DNA of 64,000 nt from the NCBI RefSeq assembly GCF_013205055.1, contig NZ_JABMLF010000002.1, positions 620,178-684,177 of the forward strand. Reading direction: 5' to 3'. Under the pieces are notes generated by a model. That model worked only from the letters and a program-made list of their open reading frames with translations. It made no database searches and had not been told where the DNA came from. This DNA comes from Rathayibacter sp. VKM Ac-2856 (lineage in GTDB: Bacteria > Actinomycetota > Actinomycetes > Actinomycetales > Microbacteriaceae). Positions 1-7,112 of the stretch are shown in pieces. The position numbers and the translations under genes are program-made. Numbering within the stretch: position 1 is the first letter of the stretch; every line of letters begins with the position of its first letter.

Positions 1-45
1 GACGACGGAGGGCGCGGGGCATCACACCCCGCGCCCTCCGTCGTC
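1..45 (-). terminator. Strong hairpin, terminator of the azt operon
   Basis: Two perfectly complementary 19-base arms (1-19 and 27-45) enclose a 7-base loop. It lies 37 bases past the aztD stop codon, so it probably ends the minus-strand aztB-aztD transcript. It has no clear T-tract, as is usual in this GC-rich genome. Confidence 0.75.
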
Positions 46-81
46 GCGTCCAGCGGCTCGCGGCCGCCAGCCCATCGGTTG

Positions 82-1308
82 TCAGCTCGCGGCGACCGCG
101 ATCTCGTTCGGCGTGACGCCCAAATCGGCCGTGGAGACGACCTCGCCGGTGGTCAGGTCGAGCGCGTGGATGCTGTCCGCGGCGGGGTCGGTGACGTAGG
201 CGATGTCACCGGCGACGGTGATCGCGGGGTGCGGGTCCTGCCACTCGACCGGGCTCTGCCACGCGTCGACGACGGGGTACGACTCGATGATCTCGCCGGT
301 CTCCGGGTCGATCACGTGGACCGCTCCGTCGGAGCCGATCAGGTAGGCGAGGTCGTCCGGGCCGCGCGCGACACCGCGGAAGGTGTACTCGACGCCCTCG
401 GGCAGGTCGACGACGTCGAGGGTCTTCGCCTCGGTGTCGATCAGCGCGAGGCGGTGCAGGAGGTAGCCCTCCGCGTCCTGGTCGTCCTTGTAGTCGCCGA
501 CGACGATCGGGCTGGTCTCGCTGACCCACGCGTTGCCCATCCGGCCGTACGGCTGGTCGGGCGCCTCGAGCTTGGTGATCTCGCCGCCGTCGTAGACGAG
601 GGCGCCGTTCTCGCAGCCGAAGACCACGACCTCGTTCTCGGCCGTGCCCTCGCCGTGCACGCCGGGGCACTGGTCGTTCGTGGCCGTCACGGCACCGGAG
701 GCGTCGCGCACCTCGATGCCGGTGCGGCCGTCGGCATTGCCGACCGTGGTCAGGAAGGTGCCGTCCTCGAGGACGATCGAGACGCCGTGGTGCGCCTCGA
801 CGCCCGCGATGGTCTCCAGCTCGGGGAGGCCCTCGGACGACGCCAGATCGGCGGTCTCGAAGACCGTCGTGTCGCTCGTGCCGTCGGCGTAGAGGATCGT
901 CTTGCCGCCGTGGCGGACGACGTGACCGGGGGTGTCGGCCGCGAAGACGACGTCGGTCAGCTCAGGCTCTCCGTCGGTGCCGGCGGCGGTGTCGAGGAGC
1001 TGGAAGCCCTCGCTCATGGTGACCATGACGTGCCGGCCGTCGCCCGCCGGGTTCAGGCGGGTGAACTCCTCGGAGTCCACGTCGGCGACGGTCTCGAGGG
1101 TCTCGCCGTCGAGGACGAGGATGCCGCCCTCGTAGGCGACGGCGACGCGCGGGCCGGCCTCGGCGGCGGCGGTCGGCGTGCTGCCGGCGGTGGAGTCGGC
1201 CGCGGGGGCGCCGCTCGAGGAGCAGGCCGCGAGGGTCGCGATCGTGCCGAGGGCGAGGAGGCCGAGGCCCGCTCGCCGGAAGGGCGCTCGGGGTGACTGG
1301 GGGGTGCG
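82..1308 (-). CDS. aztD: Zinc metallochaperone AztD-like lipoprotein
   Basis: 408 residues starting at ATG 1308. A lipoprotein signal peptide ends in LAAC with Cys30, followed by a low-complexity Ala/Thr/Ser linker and a beta-propeller-like body with repeated D-x-ETGE-type blades (for example near the C-terminus). In the family, AztD is an extracytoplasmic zinc chaperone that hands zinc to the binding protein AztC. The assignment rests on this overall pattern, the QCPGVHGEG and FGCENGAL segments, and the position as last gene of the zinc ABC operon, 38 bases after aztC. No long His-rich stretch is present; His pairs such as EAHHG could bind metal. A closely related paralog lies two genes upstream (2303-3550). 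Confidence 0.8.
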   Translation of the reverse strand, partial: RTPQSPRAPFRRAGLGLLALGTIATLAACSSSGAPAADSTAGSTPTAAAEAGPRVAVAYEGGILVLDGETLETVADVDSEEFTRLNPAGDGRHVMVTMSEGFQLLDTAAGTDGEPELTDVVFAADTPGHVVRHGGKTILYADGTSDTTVFETADLASSEGLPELETIAGVEAHHGVSIVLEDGTFLTTVGNADGRTGIEVRDASGAVTATNDQCPGVHGEGTAENEVVVFGCENGALVYDGGEITKLEAPDQPYGRMGNAWVSETSPIVVGDYKDDQDAEGYLLHRLALIDTEAKTLDVVDLPEGVEYTFRGVARGPDDLAYLIGSDGAVHVIDPETGEIIESYPVVDAWQSPVEWQDPHPAITVAGDIAYVTDPAADSIHALDLTTGEVVSTADLGVTPNEIAVAAS

Positions 1309-1346
1309 CATGTGGATGTCGTTCTCCTGGTGCTGGTCGTGGGCGC

Positions 1347-2300
1347 TCAGGGAGAGAGCCCGGTGGCGATGCGCTGCGTGTTCACGCGCATCATGGCGAG
1401 GTAGTCGGGAGCGCCGCCCTCGGGTCCGGTCAGGGACTCCGTGAACAGCTCGACCACCTCGACGCGGATGTCGGCTTCGCTCGCGAGCGCCTGGACCAGG
1501 CGGTCGGGAGACGAGGACTCCGCGAAGATCGTGGGGACGCCGGTGGTCTCGACCGCGTCGACGAGGTCGGCGAGGTCGGAGGCGGACGGCGCCGCGAGGG
1601 TGGTGCCGCCGGGGATGACCGCGCCGACGACGTCGAAGTCGAAGCGGTCGGCGAGGTACCCGAAGACGTGGTGATTGGTGACGAGGGCGCGGCGCTCCTC
1701 CGGGATCGCGGCGAAGGCCGCCGTCATCTCGGCGTCGAGCGTCTCGAGCTCGGCGCGATAGTCGGCGGCGCTGCGCTCGAGGGCCTCCGGATTCGCCCCG
1801 TCGAGCTCCGCGAGGACCGGCGCGAGCGCGTCGACGACGTCGATCATGCGGGCGGGGTCGGTCCAGAAGTGCGAGTCGGGGCTGCCCTCGGCGTCGCCCT
1901 CCCGGTAGTCGAGCACCTCGACGGCTTCGCCGGCGACGAACATCGCGACGTCCTCGGCGGCGGCGGCGTCGAGGTGCTGCTGCAGGCCCTCCTCGAGGCC
2001 CAGGCCGTTCGAGACGACGAGGTCGGCCGAACGCAGCCGCGCGGCCTCCTGCGCGGAGATCTCGAAGGAGTGCGGGTCGGCGTTCGGCTTCATCAGCGTC
2101 ACGACCTCGGCCTCGTCGCCAACCAGCCGCTCGACGACGTCGCCGAGGATGTTGGTCGAGACGATCACCAGCGGGCGGTCGTCCGCGGCGGCCGAGCAGC
2201 CGGTGAGGGCGAGCAGGGCGACGGCGGCGGCGGCGGCGAGCGGGAAGCGGCGGGGCGAGCGGCGGGAGGGCGCGCGGTGGGCGGAGCGGGTGCGTCCCAC
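1347..2300 (-). CDS. aztC: Zinc ABC transporter substrate-binding protein AztC
   Basis: 317 residues from GTG 2300, which follows the stop codon of the upstream gene by only two bases. The lipoprotein signal peptide ends in LTGC (Cys35). The body is a cluster A-I metal-binding protein: metal-ligand candidates are His77 (in NADPHSFE), His144 (in SPDSHFW), His210/211 (in TNHHVFGY) and the acidic ESSSPD segment near residue 261. It lacks the His-rich loop of ZnuA between the first and second His, as expected for AztC, which relies on a separate AztD chaperone. Role: captures zinc outside the membrane for AztB/AztA. Confidence 0.88.
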   Translation of the reverse strand: MGRTRSAHRAPSRRSPRRFPLAAAAAVALLALTGCSAAADDRPLVIVSTNILGDVVERLVGDEAEVVTLMKPNADPHSFEISAQEAARLRSADLVVSNGLGLEEGLQQHLDAAAAEDVAMFVAGEAVEVLDYREGDAEGSPDSHFWTDPARMIDVVDALAPVLAELDGANPEALERSAADYRAELETLDAEMTAAFAAIPEERRALVTNHHVFGYLADRFDFDVVGAVIPGGTTLAAPSASDLADLVDAVETTGVPTIFAESSSPDRLVQALASEADIRVEVVELFTESLTGPEGGAPDYLAMMRVNTQRIATGLSP

Positions 2301-2302
2301 GG

Positions 2303-3550
2303 TCAGCGTCCCGTCTCGGCGGTGAACGCCGGCTCGGTCGCCGTGTCGAAGCTCCGCGCGAGGCGGGCGTCGTCGGCGTAGTCGATCTCGTGCAGCCGCC
2401 GCTCGGCGGGCGCGCTGAGGTAGGCGCGCTGCTGATCGGCGACGAGGGTCGGCGCGAGGCCCGCGGCGAGCGACTCCGCCGCCAGCGACTCCGCGGCCAG
2501 GGGCTCGGTCTGCGCGAGCAGCGCGCCGTCCGCACCGTCGAGCACGAGCACCCGGCCGTCGGTCGCGAGCGCGAGCACGTGCTCGTCCTCGTCGTCGACG
2601 GCGGTCACCTGGGCCAGCGGCGCGGGAGCGGGGAGCAGCGTCCAGGAGCGGTCGCGGGTGTCGAGCAGCCAGATGCCGGTGTCGCCCGCGAGCCCGGCGA
2701 CGGTCGGTCGGCCCTCGCGGTTCGCGAAGCCGGTCGCCGCGGGCGCCGTCGCGCCGGCCGGGTAGGGGATCCGCTCGACGCTCAGCTCGTCGCCGTCGAC
2801 CGTGGCGAGCAGGGCGCCGTCGGCGCAGCCGATCACCGCGCCGACGCGGGTGGTGATCGTCCCCGCCGGGTTGGGGCACTGTTCGCGGAGGCCGGTCGGC
2901 TCGCCGTCGGCCGTGTGCGCGACGACCGACGCCGACTCCCCCGAGCCGTCGGTGACGAGGGCGAACGAGCCGACCGGGACGACCATCCCGGGCCCGGGCT
3001 CGCCCTCGAGGCGGAACGACTCGCTGATCTCGCCCTTCGACAGCGCCTCGGTGTCGAGCAGCACGGCCTCGCCCGAGCCGGGGAAGTGCAGCCCGGTGCC
3101 GCCGGAGGTGGAGAGGTTCGTGGTGGCGACGACCGCCTCCCCCTCGCCCTCGACGGTGCCGAGGAGCCTCGGGTCGGCGCGGTAGTAGTGGAAGTGGTCG
3201 ACGTGGTCCCAGGTCCACACCCCGCTGTCGACGATCTCGACGCCGGCGGCGGTCTGGGCGAAGAGGTAGCGCCCGTCGGTCGTCAGCGCCGAGGGCTCCC
3301 CGATCGTGCCGAGCTCGGCGACGCTCTCGTCGAGCAGGTCGAGGTGCGAGACGGCGCCCGCGGGGTCGATCCAGGTGAGCCCGAGGCGCGGCTCGGCGAG
3401 CTCCGCGGCTCCGGAGACCGCACCGTGGCCCTCGCCGGTCGCGGCGCCGGTCGCGTCGTCGGCGGGTGCGGCGGTCTCGGTCGAGCAGGCCGCGAGGCCG
3501 AGGGCGAGGGCGCCCAGGAGGAGGGAGGAGCGGGTGGAGCGGGAGAGCAC
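2303..3550 (-). CDS. Second AztD-like lipoprotein (AztD paralog)
   Basis: 415 residues from GTG 3550, chosen because an AAAGGA ribosome site lies 5 bases upstream and because the signal peptide (ending LAAC, Cys22) then starts at the N-terminus; a longer frame reaches 3598 but overlaps aztB. It resembles the AztD encoded at 82-1308: the same QCP..GT and GCADGALL-type segment and a similar blade pattern. It has a His-rich cluster DHVDHFHYY around residue 110 that the other copy lacks. It sits between aztB and aztC in the same transcript. Probably an extracytoplasmic zinc chaperone or sensor; a different partner or metal cannot be excluded. Confidence 0.7.
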   Translation of the reverse strand: MLSRSTRSSLLLGALALGLAACSTETAAPADDATGAATGEGHGAVSGAAELAEPRLGLTWIDPAGAVSHLDLLDESVAELGTIGEPSALTTDGRYLFAQTAAGVEIVDSGVWTWDHVDHFHYYRADPRLLGTVEGEGEAVVATTNLSTSGGTGLHFPGSGEAVLLDTEALSKGEISESFRLEGEPGPGMVVPVGSFALVTDGSGESASVVAHTADGEPTGLREQCPNPAGTITTRVGAVIGCADGALLATVDGDELSVERIPYPAGATAPAATGFANREGRPTVAGLAGDTGIWLLDTRDRSWTLLPAPAPLAQVTAVDDEDEHVLALATDGRVLVLDGADGALLAQTEPLAAESLAAESLAAGLAPTLVADQQRAYLSAPAERRLHEIDYADDARLARSFDTATEPAFTAETGR

Positions 3551-3594
3551 GGGGTCCTTTCGGAGGGGTCGGCGGAGGGCGGGAGGTTGGCCGG

Positions 3595-4458
3595 TCACGC
3601 GGGCACCGGGACGCCGGCGGCGCGTGGACGCCGCACCGCGGTCGCCGCCCGCAGCGCCCAGGACAGCCCGGCGACGGCGATGGCGGTGGCCGCGACGGAG
3701 GCACCGGCGGCGGTCGCCGCATGCCAGGAGACGAGCAGGCCGACCAGGACCGAGAGCACGCCGAGCACGGCGGCGAGCACCATCCGGGTCGGGATCCGCG
3801 TCGTCCAGTGCCCCGCGGCGACGGCCGGCGCCAGCAGCAGACCGACGACGAGGAGCGAGCCGACGGCCTGGTACGAGGCGACGACCGCGAGCGTCACCAG
3901 CCCGACCAGCGCGGCCTGGGCGGAGCGCGGCCCGAGTCCGAGCACCGCGGCGATCCGGTGGTCCAGCGCGAGCGCCACCAGCGACCGGTGGAACACGGCC
4001 GCGACCGCGAGCCCCACCCCCGCCGCGACCGCCAGCAGGGCGATGTCGAGGGGCGCGATGGCGAGGATGTCGCCGAACAGGATCGACGTCGCGTCGGTCG
4101 CGAAGCTGCCCGAGTGGCTGATGACGATCACTCCGAGCGCGAGCATCGAGACGAAGAGCATGCCGATGCTGGTGTCGTACGAGAGCCGGCCCCGGCGCTG
4201 CAGGGCGGCGATCCCGAGGCTCATCGCGACGGCGCTCACCGCCCCGCCGACCAGCACGGGCGCCCCGAGCACGGTCGCGAGGGCGACGCCGGGGAGCATG
4301 CCGTGGGCGAGCGCCTCGCCGAGGAAGGCCATGCCGCGGATGACGACCCAGGTCCCCACGACGCCGCAGAGGACGGCGACGAGGGCGCCGCCGAGGAGGG
4401 CGCGCTGGAGGAAGTCGAGCGCGAACGGCTCGAGGATCCCGGAGAGGAGGGCAGGCAT
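3595..4458 (-). CDS. aztB: Zinc ABC transporter permease AztB
   Basis: 287 residues from ATG 4458. ABC-3 family metal permease with about eight to nine hydrophobic segments; the GMAFLGEALAHGMLPGVAL stretch near residue 45 and SYQAVGSLLVVGLLLAPA near residue 210 are typical of ZnuB/AztB. It forms the membrane channel with AztA and AztC. It is the first gene of the minus-strand operon. A TAnnnT -10 box at 4467-4472 places the transcript start at or next to the ATG, so the mRNA is probably leaderless. The Zur-box-like palindrome at 4476-4494 lies immediately upstream. Confidence 0.92.
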   Translation of the reverse strand: MPALLSGILEPFALDFLQRALLGGALVAVLCGVVGTWVVIRGMAFLGEALAHGMLPGVALATVLGAPVLVGGAVSAVAMSLGIAALQRRGRLSYDTSIGMLFVSMLALGVIVISHSGSFATDATSILFGDILAIAPLDIALLAVAAGVGLAVAAVFHRSLVALALDHRIAAVLGLGPRSAQAALVGLVTLAVVASYQAVGSLLVVGLLLAPAVAAGHWTTRIPTRMVLAAVLGVLSVLVGLLVSWHAATAAGASVAATAIAVAGLSWALRAATAVRRPRAAGVPVPA

Positions 4459-4466
4459 GGTGCTCG

Positions 4467-4507
4467 ACCGTAGCCGATAATGAGAAGCGTTATCAAACCT
4501 GTAGCAT
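4467..4507. promoter_or_regulatory. Zur-box-like palindrome with divergent leaderless promoters (aztB / aztA)
   Basis: GATAATGAGAAGCGTTATC at 4476-4494 is an imperfect inverted repeat of the size and base pattern of actinobacterial Zur boxes. On the plus side a TAGCAT -10 box (4502-4507) precedes the aztA GTG at 4514; on the minus side TACGGT (complement of 4467-4472) precedes the aztB ATG at 4458. Both spacings fit leaderless transcripts, so one bound Zur dimer could shut off both operons when zinc is sufficient. The operator function is inferred from family knowledge, not shown. Confidence 0.7.
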
Positions 4508-4513
4508 CGAGGC

Positions 4514-5179
4514 GTGTCGTCGATCCCTCCCCACTCCTCCGACCGCGTCGGCCTCCGCGGGATCGGCGTCGACTTCGGCGACCGGACCGCCCTCGACGAC
4601 GTCGACCTCGACCTGCCGCCGGGCTCGCTCACCGTCCTCGCGGGCCCGAACGGAGCGGGCAAGTCGACGCTCCTGGAGGTCGTCGCCGGGACGCGAGTGC
4701 CCACCCGCGGCTCGCGCTCGGCGACTGCCGCGATCGCCTTCGTCCCCCAGCGCACCGCCGTCTCGGACCGCCTCCCCGTCACCGTGCGCGACGTCGTCAC
4801 CGTGGGCGTCTGGGGGCGCACCGGCCGCTGGCGCCGCGTCGGCCCGGGCCTGCGCGCCGAGGTCGCCGCGGCGATGGAGCGGCTCGAGATCACCGCGCTC
4901 GCGGGCGAGCCGTTCGCCGTGCTGTCCGGCGGGCAGCGGCAGCGGGCGCTGCTCGCGCAGGGGCTGGCGCGCGGGGCGGACCTGCTGCTCCTCGACGAGC
5001 CGACGACGGGGCTGGACGCGGCGAGCGCCGAGCGGATCCGGGAGATCCTGCGCAGCGAGGCGGAGCGCGGCGTCACGGTCGCCTGCGTCTCGCACGACCC
5101 GGCCGTGATCGCCCTCGCCGACCGCGTGGTGCAGCTGGCCGAAGGCCGCCTCGTCGCCGACGGCGCCCTCGCCCACTGA
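4514..5179 (+). CDS. aztA: Zinc ABC transporter ATP-binding protein AztA
   Basis: 221 residues from GTG 4514. Walker A GPNGAGKST (44-52), Q-loop Gln79, signature LSGGQ (137-141), Walker B LLLLDEPT (157-164) and H-loop His195 are all present, so it is an intact ABC ATPase. It is transcribed divergently from its permease gene aztB under a shared Zur-box-like operator. It powers zinc import through AztB. The protein is short for the family, lacking any C-terminal extension. Confidence 0.92.
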   Translation: MSSIPPHSSDRVGLRGIGVDFGDRTALDDVDLDLPPGSLTVLAGPNGAGKSTLLEVVAGTRVPTRGSRSATAAIAFVPQRTAVSDRLPVTVRDVVTVGVWGRTGRWRRVGPGLRAEVAAAMERLEITALAGEPFAVLSGGQRQRALLAQGLARGADLLLLDEPTTGLDAASAERIREILRSEAERGVTVACVSHDPAVIALADRVVQLAEGRLVADGALAH

Positions 5180-5198
5180 GGCGGCGTCGGGGACGACG

Positions 5199-5284
5199 GG
5201 TCTCGATACGCCCCTTCGGGGCTACTCGACCAGCATGCTCTCCCTGCTGATCGAGCAGCCCGCGCAGCGGGCGGGTCGAGATCC
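5199..5284. repeat. REP-like inverted pair (Microbacteriaceae type)
   Basis: Two facing copies of the same element: GGTCTCGATACG..GGGCTACTCGACCAGCATG (5199-5237) and its inverse CTGATCGAGCAGCCCGCG..GGTCGAGATCC (about 5246-5284). Each copy has an internal GC hairpin, and the pair can form a larger stem. The same family occurs near 13.9, 51.4, 51.8, 52.3, 59.2, 59.4 and 63.9 kb, always between genes. Confidence 0.9.
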
Positions 5285-5319
5285 GCCCCTGAGCAGGGAA
5301 GGGCGCCGCGGGACGCATG

Positions 5320-5348
5320 CACGTCTGCTTGGATGAGCAGATGACGTG
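5320..5348. promoter_or_regulatory. Candidate operator of the ArsR/SmtB regulator
   Basis: CACGTCTGCT (5320-5329) is repeated in inverse as AGCAGATGACGTG (5336-5348), with two extra bases in the right half. It ends 9 bases before the regulator's ATG and reaches its ribosome binding site, a position suited to autorepression. Support is the symmetry and location only. Confidence 0.4.
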
Positions 5349-5357
5349 GAGGTGCAG

Positions 5358-5639
5358 ATGACCGAGGATCTCGAACCCGCCGCCGAGCTGTTCAAGGTGC
5401 TGTCGTCCTCCTCGCGGCTGCGGCTGCTGCGCGCACTGGCGCTCGAGCGGTCGACCGTCGGGCACCTCGCCGAGACGACGGGGCTGTCCCAGCCGCTCGT
5501 CTCGCAGCACCTGCGCACCCTCCGGTCGGCCGGCCTGGTCGCCGTCGAGCGGATCGGCCGCGAGGCGCACTACTCCGTCGCCGACACCCACGTCAGCCAC
5601 ATCGTCGACGACGCGGTCCGGCACGCCCTCGAGGGCTGA
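5358..5639 (+). CDS. ArsR/SmtB-family zinc-sensing repressor
   Basis: 93 residues. ATG 5358 is preferred over the in-frame GTG at 5346 because GGAGG sits 5 bases before it. Winged-helix fold with recognition helix around SQPLVSQHLRTLRSAGLV (44-61). The last helix carries Asp76, His78, His89 and Glu92 with the exact spacing DxH-x10-HxxE, the alpha-5 zinc site of SmtB/CzrA-type sensors. No Cys is present, so an alpha-3 Cys site can be excluded. In the family, zinc binding releases DNA and turns on zinc efflux or storage genes. It lies between aztA and the Zur-type rpmJ gene; no efflux pump is adjacent, so its targets may be elsewhere. Confidence 0.85.
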   Translation: MTEDLEPAAELFKVLSSSSRLRLLRALALERSTVGHLAETTGLSQPLVSQHLRTLRSAGLVAVERIGREAHYSVADTHVSHIVDDAVRHALEG

Positions 5640-5670
5640 CCGCAGCCCACCCCCGAGCGCGCGCCCGGCG

Positions 5671-5793
5671 TCAGCCCTGGCGGGCCTTGAACCGCGGGTT
5701 GAGCTTGTTGATGACGAGAACCCGGCCGCGGCGGCGCACGACCTGCGACCCCGGCATGCTCTTCATGGACTTCAGCGAGTTGCGGACCTTCAC
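5671..5793 (-). CDS. rpmJ: 50S ribosomal protein L36, zinc-independent paralog
   Basis: 40 residues from GTG 5793 with AAGGAG five bases upstream. The sequence starts [19 protein letters not shown] and ends with the L36 motif [12 protein letters not shown]. It has no cysteine, so the zinc ribbon of standard L36 (Cys-x2-Cys..Cys..His) is missing: this is the C-minus paralog that replaces the zinc form during zinc starvation. A Zur-box-like palindrome at 5806-5828 is directly upstream, which fits that role. Confidence 0.92.
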   Translation of the reverse strand: MKVRNSLKSMKSMPGSQVVRRRGRVLVINKLNPRFKARQG

Positions 5794-5805
5794 GGCTGCT
5801 CCTTC

Positions 5806-5832
5806 TTATCGAGAACGATTCTCGTTTAGAGT
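5806..5832. promoter_or_regulatory. Zur-box-like palindrome between rpmJ and the CobW-like gene
   Basis: TTATCGAGAACGATTCTCGTTTA (5806-5828, read as two halves around GAACGATTC) is a strong inverted repeat close to the mycobacterial Zur consensus. A TAGAGT -10 box at 5827-5832 overlaps its right edge and lies 8 bases before ATG 5841, so the plus-strand gene is probably leaderless. The minus-strand rpmJ start is 13 bases away on the other side. One site can thus control both genes. Confidence 0.78.
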
Positions 5833-5840
5833 AGGGCACC

Positions 5841-6911
5841 ATGCAGACTCCGAGCCCGACCCCGCGCCCGCCCGTCCTCGCCGTGACCCTGGTCAGCGCG
5901 ACCGACGCGCGTGACAGCGCCCGGATCGCGCGGCTGCTGAGCGGCGGCGTCACCTCCGTCGAGGGCTTCGTCGTGGAGCTGCCCGACTCGGACAGCGCGG
6001 AGTTCGCCGTCGAGCTGGCCGCCGAGCTCGCCCGCCAGGCCGACGACGGCGAGACCGGGATCACCGTGATGTCGATCGATCCGGTCGCCGACCCGATGGA
6101 GGTCGGACTCGTCCTCGAGCACCTCCTCGGCCGCCGGCACCCGGGCGACACCCGGATCGGCGTGCTCGACGTGGTCGCCGTCACGTCGCTCGACGAGGTG
6201 TCGCGGGTGCTGCTCGGCGAGGGGGCTGACGCCGGGGCTGCGCAGGACCCGCCGCACGACTCCCCGCAGTGGGACCGGGCCGAGCGGCTCGCCGGCCGCC
6301 TCGAGTTCGCGGGTCTGATCGTCCTCACCGACGGCCACCGCGACGACGACGCCGCCCTCGATCTGCTGCGCGCGCTCTCGCCGGGTGCGGAGATCCTCGC
6401 CGAGCGCGACCTCGACCGCTACCGGGAGCGCCGGGCCGTGCTCAGCCCGCAGCGCGCGCACCGCCTCGCCTCCGACCTGGGCTGGCAGCGGGCGCTCCGG
6501 GGCCTGCCGATCGACTCGGGATCGGTGAGGGCGCACGTCTTCCGCGACCCGCTGCCCTTCCACCCCGGTCGCCTGCACGCGGCCGTGGCCGCCGACCTCG
6601 TCCCCTCGCGGGTCGGCCGGATCCACCGCTCCCGCGGCCTGGTCCGCCTCGCCAGCCGGGCCGACCGGGTCGCGTCCTGGTCGATCGCCGGCGACGTCGT
6701 CGCGCTCGATCCGACGACGATCCGCAGCTGGTCCGTCGACGCCCCGGTCGGTCAGGAGATCGTCGTCCTCGGCCGCGACCTCGACGTCGACGAGCTGACC
6801 CGCGTCCTGAGCAGCTGCCTGCTCACACCGCGCGAGCTCCTCGCCGGCCCGGACCTCTGGGGCGTCCTCGACGACCCGTTCCCCCGCTGGGAGGACGAGC
6901 ACCAGCACTGA
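5841..6911 (+). CDS. CobW C-terminal-domain protein, degenerate COG0523 GTPase
   Basis: 356 residues from a probably leaderless ATG. The C-terminal half (FHPGRLHAAVAADLVPSRVGRIHRSRGLVRLASR, residues ~236-270, and the following strands) matches the CobW C-terminal domain found in COG0523 zinc-handling GTPases. The N-terminal half keeps the alternating strand/helix layout, but the expected P-loop GxxGxGKT is replaced by SATDARDSARIA, and the CxCC metal site is absent (the only Cys is near residue 329). It is therefore unlikely to hydrolyse GTP in the normal way. Its Zur-box promoter and neighbours argue for a role in zinc starvation. The long frame after it to 7112 shows no gene. Confidence 0.75.
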   Translation: MQTPSPTPRPPVLAVTLVSATDARDSARIARLLSGGVTSVEGFVVELPDSDSAEFAVELAAELARQADDGETGITVMSIDPVADPMEVGLVLEHLLGRRHPGDTRIGVLDVVAVTSLDEVSRVLLGEGADAGAAQDPPHDSPQWDRAERLAGRLEFAGLIVLTDGHRDDDAALDLLRALSPGAEILAERDLDRYRERRAVLSPQRAHRLASDLGWQRALRGLPIDSGSVRAHVFRDPLPFHPGRLHAAVAADLVPSRVGRIHRSRGLVRLASRADRVASWSIAGDVVALDPTTIRSWSVDAPVGQEIVVLGRDLDVDELTRVLSSCLLTPRELLAGPDLWGVLDDPFPRWEDEHQH

Positions 6912-7112
6912 GCGACGAGCACCTGCGCAGCGCGCCTGGAGCGGCGCGCCTGGAGCGCCGCGCCCGCGACCGGACCCGGACGGGGCTCCGCCGCCGTCGC
7001 GGACCCCGTTCAGCGTCCACTCGACGGACGGCGAGCGTGCGAGAGGACCCGAACGGGGCCCTGCGGCCGATCCGGGGCCCGATCCGGGTCCACTCGCGCG
7101 CGCGACCGCGGG

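Noticed and set aside
2390-4480. Long plus-strand open frame of about 700 codons
   Set aside because: It runs antisense to aztC-aztB and its neighbours; composition is the Arg/Ala/Gly-rich pattern of GC-rich shadow frames, with no domain.
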